Source: Rhodococcus opacus B4
GTDB lineage: Bacteria; Actinomycetota; Actinomycetes; Mycobacteriales; Mycobacteriaceae
Assembly (NCBI RefSeq): GCF_000010805.1
Contig: NC_012522.1
Location: forward strand, 7,254,001 to 7,318,000
Length of the DNA stretch: 64,000 bases
Direction of reading: 5' to 3'
This document shows positions 9,114 to 18,180 of this stretch, in pieces. Under the pieces are notes generated by a model that saw nothing but the letters and a program-made list of their open reading frames with translations, was not told the DNA's origin and made no database searches. The position numbers were made by a program, and so were the translations under genes. Numbering within the stretch: position 1 is the stretch's first letter; each line of letters opens with the position of its first letter.

Positions 9114-10120
9114 CGCGCGGCCTCTGCGGAGTTGTGGCCGTGCAGCCACTCGAGCCAGAGGTCCACCTCGGCGAAGGCCTGGGCGCGGGGCTCGTCGGAG
9201 GACAGGAACACGTCGTGACGGGCGCCCGGGATGGGCACGATCGTGGTGCGGTCGCCGAGGCATCCCGCCCAGCGCGCGATCTGCCGGACGTCGAGGACCG
9301 CGTCCGCGGTGTCGACCCGGGGGTCGTACCGCGGCGCGAAGTACGACGCCTTGGACCGCAGGATCAGGGCGGGAACCCCGATGTCGAGCCCTCGGTGCAA
9401 CTGGGCGTGCCCGCGGCGCACCGCGCGCAGCCACCCGAACGTGACGGGGAAACCGCTCAGCGGCTTCCAGTCGAGGTTGTAGTTCCAGATGCCGTTGCCC
9501 TCCACGTGCAGGCTCACGCCGTACGTGTCGAGCCCGGTCTTCGGGATGATCGACTTGCGCTTGACCCGCCCGACCGCGTCGACGGCCACCGTGCCGACGT
9601 TCCGCAGGTACGACGGACCCTGCAGGTCGAACCACGGGCTGTTGAGGATGACCCCGCTGATGCCGAGGGCTGCGGTGCCGCCCGCCTTGCGCTGCAGGCG
9701 GTGCAGCCACAGCGGCAGCACCAGTCCGCCGGTCGAATGCGCGACCAGCAGGACCTCCCCGTCGGCGGTCTGTTCCCGGACCTGGCGCAACGCCTCGTCC
9801 AGTTCGGCGTCGTAGAGGCTCAGGTCGGAGACGAAGTGCGGCGTCTGCCCCGGTTCGAGCGAGCGTCCGCACTTGCGCAGATCGAGGGCGAAGAACGCGT
9901 AACCCTGTTCGGCGAAGTGCTCGGCCAGGTGCTTCTGGAAGAAGTAATCGGTGAATCCGTGGACGTAGAGCACGGCGCGGCCGGTCTTCCTCGTCTCCTG
10001 CGGGGGCTGGTACCGGATCAGCGTCGCCTTCACCTCGCCCTCGCCGTCGGGGTCGGTGCCGAGAGGGATGGTCAGCTGTTGATATCCGTCGCCGAGAACG
10101 TCGGGAGCCCAAGTAGTCAC
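9110..10120 (-). CDS. Alpha/beta hydrolase (serine aminopeptidase S33/lysophospholipase-like)
   Basis: A 336-residue hydrolase. The oxyanion region is [13 protein letters not shown], the nucleophile elbow is VAHSTGGLV (Ser in A-H-S-T-G), and the late acid and His lie in the C-terminal third ([12 protein letters not shown]). There is no signal peptide, so it is cytoplasmic. It matches the Rv2854-like position beside mtr in mycobacteria. GTG 10120 is the only start consistent with the family N-terminus. It is coupled by a 4-base overlap to mtr. Substrate unknown; monoacylglycerol-lipase-like activity is a guess. Confidence 0.85.
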   Translation of the reverse strand: MTTWAPDVLGDGYQQLTIPLGTDPDGEGEVKATLIRYQPPQETRKTGRAVLYVHGFTDYFFQKHLAEHFAEQGYAFFALDLRKCGRSLEPGQTPHFVSDLSLYDAELDEALRQVREQTADGEVLLVAHSTGGLVLPLWLHRLQRKAGGTAALGISGVILNSPWFDLQGPSYLRNVGTVAVDAVGRVKRKSIIPKTGLDTYGVSLHVEGNGIWNYNLDWKPLSGFPVTFGWLRAVRRGHAQLHRGLDIGVPALILRSKASYFAPRYDPRVDTADAVLDVRQIARWAGCLGDRTTIVPIPGARHDVFLSSDEPRAQAFAEVDLWLEWLHGHNSAEAAR

Positions 10121-10241
10121 AGATCACAATCTAATGTGCGTTTCGGGGGTGCGGGGAGGCGCACAATTGGGGCAGGTGATTTTCGCTCATACGCGCGGGT
10201 AACCTATCCGGCGAACACGGCAGGCGTATGCGCGTACGGCT

Positions 10242-11786
10242 ATGGACAAGGAAGTCGATACTCCAGTGTCAGATCAGAATGCGGTAGAGACGAAAACGGA
10301 TGTAGTGCTGGTTGGCGCGGGCATCATGAGCGCGACGCTGGGAGCGATCCTGCGTCAGGTGCAGCCCGATTGGTCGATCACCACATTCGAGCGGCTCGAC
10401 GCAGTAGCCGCCGAGAGCAGCGACCCGTGGAACAACGCGGGCACCGGCCACTCCGCGCTGTGTGAGCTCAATTACACCCCGCAGAACGCCGACGGCACCG
10501 TGGACATCACGAAAGCCGTCAACGTGAACGAGCAGTTCCAGGTGTCGCGGCAGTTCTGGGCGCACGCCGTCGAGAGCGGTGTGCTGACGCAGCCCAAGGA
10601 GTTCATCAACCCCATCCCGCACGTGAGCTTCGTGCACGGCGAGGCCAACGCGAAGTACCTGCGGGCCCGCTACGACGCCCTTGCCGGCCACCCCCTCTTC
10701 GCGGGCATGGAGTACATCGACGCCCCCGACGAGTTCACCCGCCGCCTGCCGTTGATGGCGAAGGGCCGCGACTTCAGCGATCCGATCGCCCTCAACTGGA
10801 CCCAGGACGGCACCGACGTCGACTTCGGCGCCCTCACCAAGCAGCTCCTCGGCTACGTCGGCGCGTCCGGCGGCGTCGTCCACTTCGGACACGAGGTCAC
10901 CGACCTCACCAAGCAGTCCGACGGCAGCTGGGTGGTCAAGGTCACCAATCGCCGCAATGGTGCGAAGAAGGTCGTGCGCGCCAAGTTCGTGTTCGTCGGC
11001 GCAGGCGGCGGTGCACTGCACCTGCTGCAGAAGTCCGGCATCGCGGAGGCCAAGGGCTTCGGCGGGTTCCCCGTCAGCGGCGCGTTCCTGCGCTGCACCA
11101 ACCCGGAACTCATCGACCAGCACCGTGCCAAGGTCTACGGCAAGGCCGCGGTCGGCGCGCCCCCCATGTCGGTTCCGCACCTCGACACCCGCGTGATCGG
11201 CAGCAAGCCCGGACTGCTGTTCGGTCCGTACGCCGGCTGGTCGCCCAAGTTCCTCAAGCAGGGCCGCGTCACCGATCTGCCCAGCTCGGTCAAGCCGAAC
11301 AACCTCCTGTCGATGCTGGGCGTCGGTGTCAGTGAACTCGGTCTCGTCAAGTACCTGATCAGTGAGCTCGCGATGTCCGAGGCCGGCCGCATCGAGACCC
11401 TGCGGGAATTCGTCCCGAAGGCACTCGGCAAGGACTGGGAACTCATCACCGCAGGCCAGCGCGTCCAGGTCATCCGCCGCGCCAAGGGCAAGGGCGGCGT
11501 CCTCGAATTCGGCACCGCCGTGGTGAACGCCGGCGACGGCAGCATCGCGGGCCTGCTCGGCGCCTCGCCGGGCGCCTCGACCGCCGTGCCGGCGATGCTC
11601 GACGTCCTGCAGCGGTGCTTCCCGGCCCAGTACGAGTCGTGGAAGCCGAAGCTTCAGGAAATGGTCCCGTCGCTGGGCGTGAAGCTCTCCGACGACACCG
11701 GCCTGTTCTCGCAGGTGTGGGACTGGACGTCGAAGGTTCTGCAGCTCGACACCAGCAAGGTGGAGGACGCGTCGGTCGCGGTCTGA
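10242..11786 (+). CDS. mqo: Malate:quinone oxidoreductase
   Basis: A peripheral membrane FAD enzyme of the TCA cycle that oxidises malate to oxaloacetate and passes electrons to the quinone pool. The 514 residues carry the dinucleotide fold [14 protein letters not shown] and the family blocks [32 protein letters not shown] and GSPGAS-like [14 protein letters not shown] give ATG 10242. GTG 10266 ([14 protein letters not shown]) is a serious alternative, because AAGGAAG lies 12 bases before it and it matches the length of mycobacterial Mqo. Divergent from the hydrolase-mtr operon. Confidence 0.95.
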   Translation: MDKEVDTPVSDQNAVETKTDVVLVGAGIMSATLGAILRQVQPDWSITTFERLDAVAAESSDPWNNAGTGHSALCELNYTPQNADGTVDITKAVNVNEQFQVSRQFWAHAVESGVLTQPKEFINPIPHVSFVHGEANAKYLRARYDALAGHPLFAGMEYIDAPDEFTRRLPLMAKGRDFSDPIALNWTQDGTDVDFGALTKQLLGYVGASGGVVHFGHEVTDLTKQSDGSWVVKVTNRRNGAKKVVRAKFVFVGAGGGALHLLQKSGIAEAKGFGGFPVSGAFLRCTNPELIDQHRAKVYGKAAVGAPPMSVPHLDTRVIGSKPGLLFGPYAGWSPKFLKQGRVTDLPSSVKPNNLLSMLGVGVSELGLVKYLISELAMSEAGRIETLREFVPKALGKDWELITAGQRVQVIRRAKGKGGVLEFGTAVVNAGDGSIAGLLGASPGASTAVPAMLDVLQRCFPAQYESWKPKLQEMVPSLGVKLSDDTGLFSQVWDWTSKVLQLDTSKVEDASVAV

Positions 11787-11850
11787 CCGACTGCTCGGCC
11801 CGGGTCCACGGGCGCGCACGCTCGCGGGTGCTGTGCGATAGTTGCCTGTC

Positions 11851-12351
11851 ATGACGGCAACCGCAGCACTCAAGCGTTCGTGGGCTCTCGATCTCGACAA
11901 CAAGACGCTCTACGAGTTGCTCCGGCTTCGCGTAGAGGTCTTCGTCGTCGAGCAGGCGTGCCCGTACCCGGAACTCGACGGCCGGGACCTGCTGGCCGAG
12001 ACGCGCCACTTCTGGCTGGAGCAGGACGGTCAGGTGGTCTGCACGCTGCGCCTCCTCGAGGAGCACGCCGACGGCAACAAGTCGTTCCGCATCGGCCGGC
12101 TGTGCACGGCGCGGCCGGCCCGGGGGCAAGGACACACGACGCGTCTGCTGCGCGCCGCGCTCGCGGAGGTCGGCGACGCGCCGTGCCGGATCAACGCGCA
12201 GACGTACCTCGTGGACATGTACGCCAAGCACGGTTTCAAGCCGGACGGTGAGGAGTTCGTCGAGGACGGAATCCCGCACGTCCCCATGCGTCGCGGCGGC
12301 GGTGCCCCGTACGAGGTGGCGGAGGCGGCCCCGTCGAGTGCGGGGCAGTGA
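11851..12351 (+). CDS. GNAT-family N-acetyltransferase (ElaA-like)
   Basis: A 166-residue acetyltransferase. The N-terminal half has the ElaA-type block LYELLRLRVEVFVVEQACPYPELDGRD, and the acetyl-CoA site is RLCTARPARGQGHTTRL (variant of R/Q-x-x-G-x-G/A). The C-terminus YAKHGFKPDGEEFVEDGIPHVPM is typical of the family. ATG 11851 is preferred over an upstream in-frame TTG three codons earlier. It sits between mqo and the cobalamin riboswitch, the same place as Rv2851c in M. tuberculosis. Acceptor unknown. Confidence 0.88.
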   Translation: MTATAALKRSWALDLDNKTLYELLRLRVEVFVVEQACPYPELDGRDLLAETRHFWLEQDGQVVCTLRLLEEHADGNKSFRIGRLCTARPARGQGHTTRLLRAALAEVGDAPCRINAQTYLVDMYAKHGFKPDGEEFVEDGIPHVPMRRGGGAPYEVAEAAPSSAGQ

Positions 12352-12365
12352 GCGCCGACTAGGGT

Positions 12366-12495
12366 CGTCAGGTGAATGTCCGCGGGGAAGTCCTGTTCGA
12401 ATCAGGCGCGGTCCCGCCACTGTGACGGATCTCTGACCGGCTGCCATCACCCTGGTTGCCGATCCGGTCTCCCAGCCAGATTGCCGCGGCGTTCG
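12366..12495 (+). promoter_or_regulatory. Cobalamin (B12) riboswitch
   Basis: The leader contains the conserved aptamer parts in order: GGGGAAGTCC, a TTCGAATCAGG arm, then the B12-box-like CGCGGTCCCGCCACTGTGA at about 12408-12426, and the closing CCCAGCCAGATTGCCGC at about 12470-12486. It precedes the chelatase gene by about 55 bases containing GAGGAAACCGGGA and GAAGGGA, which could act as the expression platform. Adenosylcobalamin binding should repress the downstream corrinoid genes. Exact ends are estimates. Confidence 0.88.
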
Positions 12496-12544
12496 TACCG
12501 GCCAAAGCTCTCGGCGAGGAAACCGGGACGTGAAGGGATGCAGC

Positions 12545-14476
12545 GTGCGTACGGATCGTGAAGTGGACCAGGTTCGACCCGACTTTTCGTGGGGTTTTCC
12601 GTTCAGTGCGGTGGTCGGCCAGGACCGGTTGCGGCTGGCCCTCGTCCTCTGCGCGGTCCATCCCGGCATCGGCGGCGTCCTCGTCCGCGGTGAGAAGGGG
12701 ACGGCCAAGTCGACGGTGGTCCGTGCTCTCACCGCGTTGCTGCCCGCGGTGCAGGACGAGAACGGCACCCGCCCGGCGCGGCTGATCGAATTGCCCGTCG
12801 GAGCCACGGAAGACCGCGTCGTCGGTTCCCTCGATCTGGAGAAGGTGCTGCGCGACGGTGAGCGCGCGTTCCAGCCCGGACTGCTGTCGGCCGCGCATCA
12901 GGGTGTGCTCTACGTCGACGAGGTCAATCTGCTGCACGACCATCTGGTGGACGTGCTTCTCGACGCGGCGGCGATGGGCCGCGTGCACGTCGAACGGGAC
13001 GGCATCTCGCATTCGCACGCCGCCCGGTTCGTGATGGTCGGCACGATGAATCCTGAGGAAGGTGAGCTCCGGCCGCAGCTCCTCGACCGCTTCGGGCTGG
13101 CCGTGGACGTGGCCGCGTCGCGGGAGGTGGACGTGCGCATGGAGGTGGTGCGGCGTCGTCTGGACTTCGAGCGCGACCCCGCGGGGTTCGTCGAGCGCTA
13201 CGCCGAGCAGGACGCCGCCCTCGCCGCGGCCATCCTCGCGGCCCGCGACCGGCTCGACTCCGTCGTGCTCGACGACGTCGAGTTGCGCCGAATCGCTTCT
13301 CTCTGTGCGTCGTTCGATGTGGACGGCATGCGCGCCGATCTCGTCCTCGCCCGCACGGCGACCGCGCACGCCGCGTGGCGGGGCGCCGGGGCCGTCGAGG
13401 CGGAGGACGTGCGAGTGGCCGCCGAACTGACCCTGCCGCACCGCCGCCGCCGGGATCCGTTCGACGAACCCGGTCTCGACGAACAGCAACTCGACGACGC
13501 TCTCCGGCAGGCCGACGAGGATGCGCGGTCCGGCGGCGGGGAACAGCCGGAGCAGGAACCCGGAACTCCGCCCACCGCACCGCCCGCGGCGGACGGCGCG
13601 GACACCGACCCCGAGGGTCCCGACGATCCGGACGGGCCCGGCGGCGGCGCACCGGCACCCCCGGAGCGCCCGGCCGGGCCGACCGGCACCCAGTTCACCA
13701 CCAAACTCCTCGAGGTACCCGGAGTCGGCGAGGGCGCGCCGGGCCGGCGCTCACGTTCCCGCTCGTCGCGCGGTCGCGCGGTGCGCTCGACCGCCGAGTC
13801 TGGGCACGGACTCCACCTCGTGGGCACGCTCTTCGCCGCAGCCGGGCAGCAGGTGGCCCGCGGCCGGACCACCGGGCGGATGATCCTCGATTCCGTCGAT
13901 CTGCGCGGAGCGATCCGCGAAGGCCGCGAGGGCAACCTCGTGGTGTTCGTCGTGGACGCATCCGGGTCGATGGCGGCCCGTGACCGGTTGTCGGCCGTGA
14001 CCGGCGCCGTCGTCTCACTGCTCCGCGACGCGTACCAGCGCCGCGACAAGGTGGCGGTGATCACGGTCCGCGGACGGGCCGCGGAACTCGTCCTGCCGCC
14101 CACCTCGTCGGTCGACATCGCCGTCCGCCGTCTGCAGGGAATGAAGACGGGCGGCAAGTCTCCACTGGCAGAAGGATTTCTGCGCGCGCGCGAGGTCGTG
14201 TTGCGGGAACGGCTCCGCGACCCGCAGCGCCGCGCCCTCGTCGTCGCGCTGACCGACGGGCGGGCGACCGGCGGTAAGGATGCGTTGCACCGTGCGAAGG
14301 TGGCCGCGGGGCTGCTCGCCGACAGCGCGGTCGCGTCCGTGGTCGTCGACTGCGAGAGCGGGATGGTCCGGCTCGGGCTGGCCGCGGAGCTGGCCCGCCG
14401 GTTGCGGGGTGGGTACGTCCGGCTCGGCGAATTGTCCGCGCAGCAGGTCGCGGGCGTCGTCCGCGCCGCGGCCTGA
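12545..14476 (+). CDS. Magnesium/cobalt chelatase subunit with fused AAA+ (ChlI-like) and VWA (ChlD-like) domains
   Basis: A 643-residue ATPase motor subunit for metal insertion. The N-terminal AAA+ module has Walker [11 protein letters not shown] (near 45) and Walker [13 protein letters not shown] long acidic, Pro/Gly-rich linker (about 320-385) follows, then a VWA/integrin-I domain with an intact MIDAS motif DASGSM near 470. It is riboswitch-controlled and followed by cobO and cobB, so it most likely drives the aerobic-type cobaltochelatase with a CobN subunit encoded elsewhere, not chlorophyll synthesis. GTG 12545, 8 bases after GAAGGGA, is chosen; GTG 12530 is possible. Confidence 0.88.
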   Translation: MRTDREVDQVRPDFSWGFPFSAVVGQDRLRLALVLCAVHPGIGGVLVRGEKGTAKSTVVRALTALLPAVQDENGTRPARLIELPVGATEDRVVGSLDLEKVLRDGERAFQPGLLSAAHQGVLYVDEVNLLHDHLVDVLLDAAAMGRVHVERDGISHSHAARFVMVGTMNPEEGELRPQLLDRFGLAVDVAASREVDVRMEVVRRRLDFERDPAGFVERYAEQDAALAAAILAARDRLDSVVLDDVELRRIASLCASFDVDGMRADLVLARTATAHAAWRGAGAVEAEDVRVAAELTLPHRRRRDPFDEPGLDEQQLDDALRQADEDARSGGGEQPEQEPGTPPTAPPAADGADTDPEGPDDPDGPGGGAPAPPERPAGPTGTQFTTKLLEVPGVGEGAPGRRSRSRSSRGRAVRSTAESGHGLHLVGTLFAAAGQQVARGRTTGRMILDSVDLRGAIREGREGNLVVFVVDASGSMAARDRLSAVTGAVVSLLRDAYQRRDKVAVITVRGRAAELVLPPTSSVDIAVRRLQGMKTGGKSPLAEGFLRAREVVLRERLRDPQRRALVVALTDGRATGGKDALHRAKVAAGLLADSAVASVVVDCESGMVRLGLAAELARRLRGGYVRLGELSAQQVAGVVRAAA

Positions 14477-14513
14477 CCCGGATCCGGAAATTCGGCAGGG
14501 AGAGAGAAGACAC

Positions 14514-15128
14514 ATGCCCAAGGGTGTTCCCGAGAACGTTCCCGACGATGGCCTCACCACGCGTCAACGGCGCAACGCTCCCGTGCTCGCGGTCCACACC
14601 GGACCGGGCAAGGGGAAGTCGACGGCCGCGTTCGGCATGGCGCTGCGCGCCTGGAATCAGGGATTCGACGTCGGAGTGTTCCAATTCGTCAAGAGCGCCA
14701 AGTGGAAGGTGGGGGAGGAAGCCGCGTTCCGCGCGCTCGGTCAGTTGCACGACGACACCGGTGCCGGCGGGGCCGTGCAGTGGCACAAGATGGGCGAGGG
14801 CTGGTCGTGGACGCGTAAGCACGGCAGCGAGGAAGACCACGCCGCCGCGGCCGCCGAGGGGTGGACCGAGATCGCGCGCAGGCTGGGCTCCGAGGAGCAC
14901 CGCTTCTACGTGCTCGACGAGTTCACCTATCCCCTGAAGTGGGGGTGGGTCGACGTCGACGAGGTGGTCGAGGTCCTGCGGAACCGGCCGGGCAACCAGC
15001 ACGTGGTGATCACGGGCCGCGACGCCCCGCAGGCGCTGATCGACGCGGCGGACCTGGTGACGGAAATGACGAAGATCAAGCATCCGATGGACGCAGGCCG
15101 GAAGGGCCAGCGAGGCATCGAGTGGTGA
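14514..15128 (+). CDS. cobO: Cob(I)yrinic acid a,c-diamide adenosyltransferase
   Basis: Transfers the 5'-deoxyadenosyl group of ATP to the corrinoid cobalt. The 204 residues are of the CobA/BtuR/CobO family: P-loop HTGPGKGKSTAAFG, then FQFVKSAKWKVGEE, DEFTYPLKWGWVD and the C-terminal PMDAGRKGQRGIEW. ATG 14514 follows GGGAGAGAG. Its stop overlaps the cobB GTG start by 4 bases, and it lies 37 bases after the chelatase, so it belongs to the riboswitch-led operon. Confidence 0.95.
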   Translation: MPKGVPENVPDDGLTTRQRRNAPVLAVHTGPGKGKSTAAFGMALRAWNQGFDVGVFQFVKSAKWKVGEEAAFRALGQLHDDTGAGGAVQWHKMGEGWSWTRKHGSEEDHAAAAAEGWTEIARRLGSEEHRFYVLDEFTYPLKWGWVDVDEVVEVLRNRPGNQHVVITGRDAPQALIDAADLVTEMTKIKHPMDAGRKGQRGIEW

Positions 15129-16522
15129 CCACCCTCCCCGCGGTGCCCGCGGTGGTCATCGCCGCGCCCGCGTCGGGCAGCGGAAAGACCACCGTCGCAA
15201 CCGGTCTGGTCGGGGCGCTGCGCGAGTCCGGTTGTGCGGTGGCGCCGTTCAAGGTCGGCCCCGACTACATCGACCCGGGGTACCACGGGCTCGCGGCGGG
15301 ACGCCCGGGACGCAACCTCGACCCGGTCATGGTGGGCGCGGAGCGGATCGCCCCGCTGTACCGGCACGGGAGTTCGGGATCCGACCTCGCGGTCGTCGAG
15401 GGCGTCATGGGCCTGTTCGACGGCAAGATCGACGCCGCGTCCCACGAGCCGTCGGCCGAGGGATCGACGGCCCAGGTGGCTGCGCTGCTCGGCGCCCCCG
15501 TGGTGCTCGTGGTGGACGCCCGCGGCCACAGTCAGAGTCTGGCCGCCGTCCTGCACGGCTTCTCGACGTACGACTCCGGGGTCCGCATCGGCGGGGTGAT
15601 CCTCAACAGGGTGGGGAGCGCACGGCACGAACAGGTGCTGCGGCAGGCGTGCGAACGCGTCGGGCTCCCCGTGCTCGGCGCCGTCCCGCGGATGGCCGAG
15701 CTGGAGGTCCCGTCGCGCCACCTCGGGCTGATCCCGGCCGCCGAACACGGCGCCGACGCGGTGAACGCCGTGGACGCGATGACCCGCCTCGCCGCCCGCC
15801 ACCTCGACCTCCCGGCCATTCGCGCACTCGCGGCCTCGGCGGTCGACGGCCCGGTGTGGGATCCCGCCGCCGAGGTCGGGCCCCCTCCGCCCGGCCCGCG
15901 TCCCACCGTGGCGATCGCCGGAGGTCGCGCGTTCACGTTCGGATACGCCGAGCACCGCGAACTCCTGGGCGCGGCGGGTGCGGACGTGACCACGTTCGAC
16001 CCCCTGCACGACCCGTTGCCGCCCGGCACGAGCGGTGTGGTGCTGCCCGGCGGTTTCCCCGAGGAGCACGCCGTCGCGCTCGCCGGGAACGCCGCTCTCC
16101 TGGCGCAGATCCGCGAGCTCGCCACCGCGGGGGCGCCGATCCATGCCGAATGCGCCGGTCTGCTCTACCTCGCGCGCAGCCTCGACGGTCACGCGATGGC
16201 CTCCGTGGTCGGGGTCGACGCCGCATTCGGGTCTCGCCTGACGCTCGGATACCGCGAAGCCGTGGCGGTGACGGACTCCGCCCTCTTCGCGGCGGGTGAG
16301 CGGGTGGTCGGCCACGAGTTCCATCGCACGTTCCTCGCCGCGGCGGAGGCGGACGGCTTCGCACCCGCGTGGGGGTGGCGCCCCTGGGACGGCGCCCCCG
16401 CGCGGGAGGGCTTCGTGCGCGGCGGTGTGCACGCCTCGTACCTGCACACCCACCCCGCGGGTCATCCGCGGGCGATCACCCGTTTCGTCGCCGCCGCGCG
16501 CACGTTCTCCGCTCGTGGCTGA
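15125..16522 (+). CDS. cobB: Hydrogenobyrinate/cobyrinate a,c-diamide synthase
   Basis: A glutamine-dependent amidotransferase acting on the a and c carboxyls of (hydrogeno)byrinic acid. The 465 residues have an N-terminal ATPase domain (APASGSGKTTVA; FKVGPDYIDPGYH; GVMGLFDG) and a C-terminal class I GATase-like domain with AECAGLLYLARS holding the nucleophile Cys and VGHEFHRT. GTG 15125 overlaps cobO and the end overlaps the cobE-like gene by 8 bases, consistent with tight coupling in the corrinoid run. Confidence 0.94.
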   Translation: MTTLPAVPAVVIAAPASGSGKTTVATGLVGALRESGCAVAPFKVGPDYIDPGYHGLAAGRPGRNLDPVMVGAERIAPLYRHGSSGSDLAVVEGVMGLFDGKIDAASHEPSAEGSTAQVAALLGAPVVLVVDARGHSQSLAAVLHGFSTYDSGVRIGGVILNRVGSARHEQVLRQACERVGLPVLGAVPRMAELEVPSRHLGLIPAAEHGADAVNAVDAMTRLAARHLDLPAIRALAASAVDGPVWDPAAEVGPPPPGPRPTVAIAGGRAFTFGYAEHRELLGAAGADVTTFDPLHDPLPPGTSGVVLPGGFPEEHAVALAGNAALLAQIRELATAGAPIHAECAGLLYLARSLDGHAMASVVGVDAAFGSRLTLGYREAVAVTDSALFAAGERVVGHEFHRTFLAAAEADGFAPAWGWRPWDGAPAREGFVRGGVHASYLHTHPAGHPRAITRFVAAARTFSARG

Positions 16523-16895
16523 CGTCTGCGTCGGCGTCGGGTTCCGGGCGGCAGCGGGCCGCGCCGACATTCTCGCCGCCGTCCGTCACGCGCTGGCGTC
16601 CGCGAACCACGTTTCGGACGCGACGCTGCACTGCCTGTGCACCCTCGACCGCAAGGCCGCGGAACCGGCCCTCGTGGACGCCGCATCGGAGTTGGGTGTC
16701 CCCGTCCGCGGATTCGCCGCGGACGAACTCGCCGCCGTCGCGGTGGCCAACCCGTCGGACCGGGTGCACTCGGCGACGGGATCGCCGAGCGTCGCGGAAG
16801 CGGCGGCCGTGCTCGGTGCGGGCGGCGGGCCGCTGATCGTGACCAAGTGGTCCGCGAATGGCGTCGTCGTCGCCGCAGCCCGTAAAGTTTCGTAG
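16515..16895 (+). CDS. cobE: Cobalamin biosynthesis protein CobE/CbiG C-terminal domain
   Basis: A 126-residue stand-alone protein of the CobE/GbiG-C fold. It starts VADVCVGVGFRAAAGRADIL, as CobE proteins do (a short beta strand then G-x-G-x-R), has RKAAEPALVDAASELGVP in the middle and LIVTKWSANGVVVAAARK at the end. CobE is needed for aerobic cobalamin synthesis, but its exact reaction is not settled. GTG 16515 overlaps the last 8 bases of cobB, and the frame upstream is a shadow of cobB. Confidence 0.8.
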   Translation: MADVCVGVGFRAAAGRADILAAVRHALASANHVSDATLHCLCTLDRKAAEPALVDAASELGVPVRGFAADELAAVAVANPSDRVHSATGSPSVAEAAAVLGAGGGPLIVTKWSANGVVVAAARKVS

Positions 16896-16942
16896 GTTCG
16901 AGACGAGTCGTGCAGGAATTTCAGGAGAAACGGGGAGAGCGC

Positions 16943-18169
16943 GTGACTGCTGCCACCGGAGACGAGACCAACTACCTGGTCGGACTCAATTTGGCCGATC
17001 GTCGTGTGGTCGTGGTCGGTGGCGGAACGGTGGCGCAGCGCAGGCTCGGGCTCCTGATCGCGTCGGGTGCCCGGGTGCACCTGATCAGCCGCGAGGTCAC
17101 ACCGGCGGTCGAGGGAATGGCCACCGCGGGACAGATCACAGTGGACCTTCGCGAATACCGGGACGGCGACCTCGCCGACGCCTGGTACGCCATCGCGTGC
17201 ACGGACGAACCGGACACCAACGCGGCCATCGTCGCCGAGGCCGAACGGAATCGCGTCTTCTGCGTACGCGCCGACAACGCCCGCTACGGGACGGCCGTCA
17301 CCCCGGCCAGCGCGAGCTACGACGGAATGAGCATCGGTGTGCTCGCGGGCGGCGACCACCGCCGGTCCGCCGCGGTGCGCACCGCACTCGTCGAGGGTCT
17401 GCAGTCCGGTGCCGTCGCGGACACCGCCGAGCCCCCGGCGGCCGGTGTCGCACTGGTCGGCGGCGGCCCCGGCGACCCCGACCTCATCACCGTGCGCGGC
17501 CGTCGACTGCTCGCCCGTGCCGACGTGGTGGTCGCCGATCGCCTCGCCCCGCCGGAACTGCTCGCCGAACTGGGCTCGGACGTCGAGGTCATCGACGCCG
17601 CGAAGATTCCCTACGGCCGTGCGATGGCACAGGAGGCGATCAACGCCGCCCTCGTCGACGGCGCGAAGGCAGGCAAGTTCGTGGTGCGGCTCAAGGGCGG
17701 CGACCCCTATGTGTTCGGGCGCGGCTACGAGGAACTGGAGGCGTGCGCCGCGGCGGGTGTGCCCGTCACCGTGGTTCCCGGCATCACCAGCGCCATCTCG
17801 GTGCCGTCGGCCGCAGGCATCCCGGTCACGCATCGAGGCGTCACCCACGAGTTCGTCGTCGTCAGCGGCCACGTCGCCCCCGACCACCCGGATTCGCTCG
17901 TCGACTGGTCGGCCCTGGCCCGGTTGAAGGGCACGATCGTGTTGCTGATGGCCGTCGAACGCATCGAGGCGTTCGCGACCGTCCTGATGGACGGCGGGCG
18001 TCCCGTGGACACCCCGGTCACGGTGATCCAGGAGGGAACCCTGCGGACGCAGCGCACCCTCCGGGCCGATCTCCAGACCGTCGCGGCGCGGGTCAAGGAA
18101 GAGCAGATCCGTCCCCCCGCCATCGTGGTCATCGGGCCCGTGGCCGGGTTTTCTGTGGACGCTGGGTAA
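16943..18169 (+). CDS. cysG: Siroheme synthase-like fusion: precorrin-2 dehydrogenase plus uroporphyrinogen-III C-methyltransferase
   Basis: A 408-residue bifunctional enzyme. The N-terminal part (about 1-150) has the NAD-binding fold VVVVGGGTVAQRRLGLL of precorrin-2 dehydrogenase. The C-terminal part (about 165-408) is a tetrapyrrole methylase (VGGGPGDPDLITVRG; RLKGGDPYVFGRGYEE; VVPGITSAIS). It makes precorrin-2 from uroporphyrinogen III, the branch to cobalamin and siroheme. GTG 16943 has GGGGAGA 4-5 bases upstream, so it is preferred to GTG 16910. It is 47 bases after cobE, probably the same transcript. It is shorter than enterobacterial CysG, as in mycobacteria. Confidence 0.92.
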   Translation: MTAATGDETNYLVGLNLADRRVVVVGGGTVAQRRLGLLIASGARVHLISREVTPAVEGMATAGQITVDLREYRDGDLADAWYAIACTDEPDTNAAIVAEAERNRVFCVRADNARYGTAVTPASASYDGMSIGVLAGGDHRRSAAVRTALVEGLQSGAVADTAEPPAAGVALVGGGPGDPDLITVRGRRLLARADVVVADRLAPPELLAELGSDVEVIDAAKIPYGRAMAQEAINAALVDGAKAGKFVVRLKGGDPYVFGRGYEELEACAAAGVPVTVVPGITSAISVPSAAGIPVTHRGVTHEFVVVSGHVAPDHPDSLVDWSALARLKGTIVLLMAVERIEAFATVLMDGGRPVDTPVTVIQEGTLRTQRTLRADLQTVAARVKEEQIRPPAIVVIGPVAGFSVDAG

Positions 18170-18180
18170 CGTGAACCCTC

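Noticed and set aside
10128-10241. Regulatory inverted repeat TGTGCG/CGCACA before mqo
   Set aside because: Arms are only 6 bases with a 19-base gap in GC-rich DNA, too weak to call.
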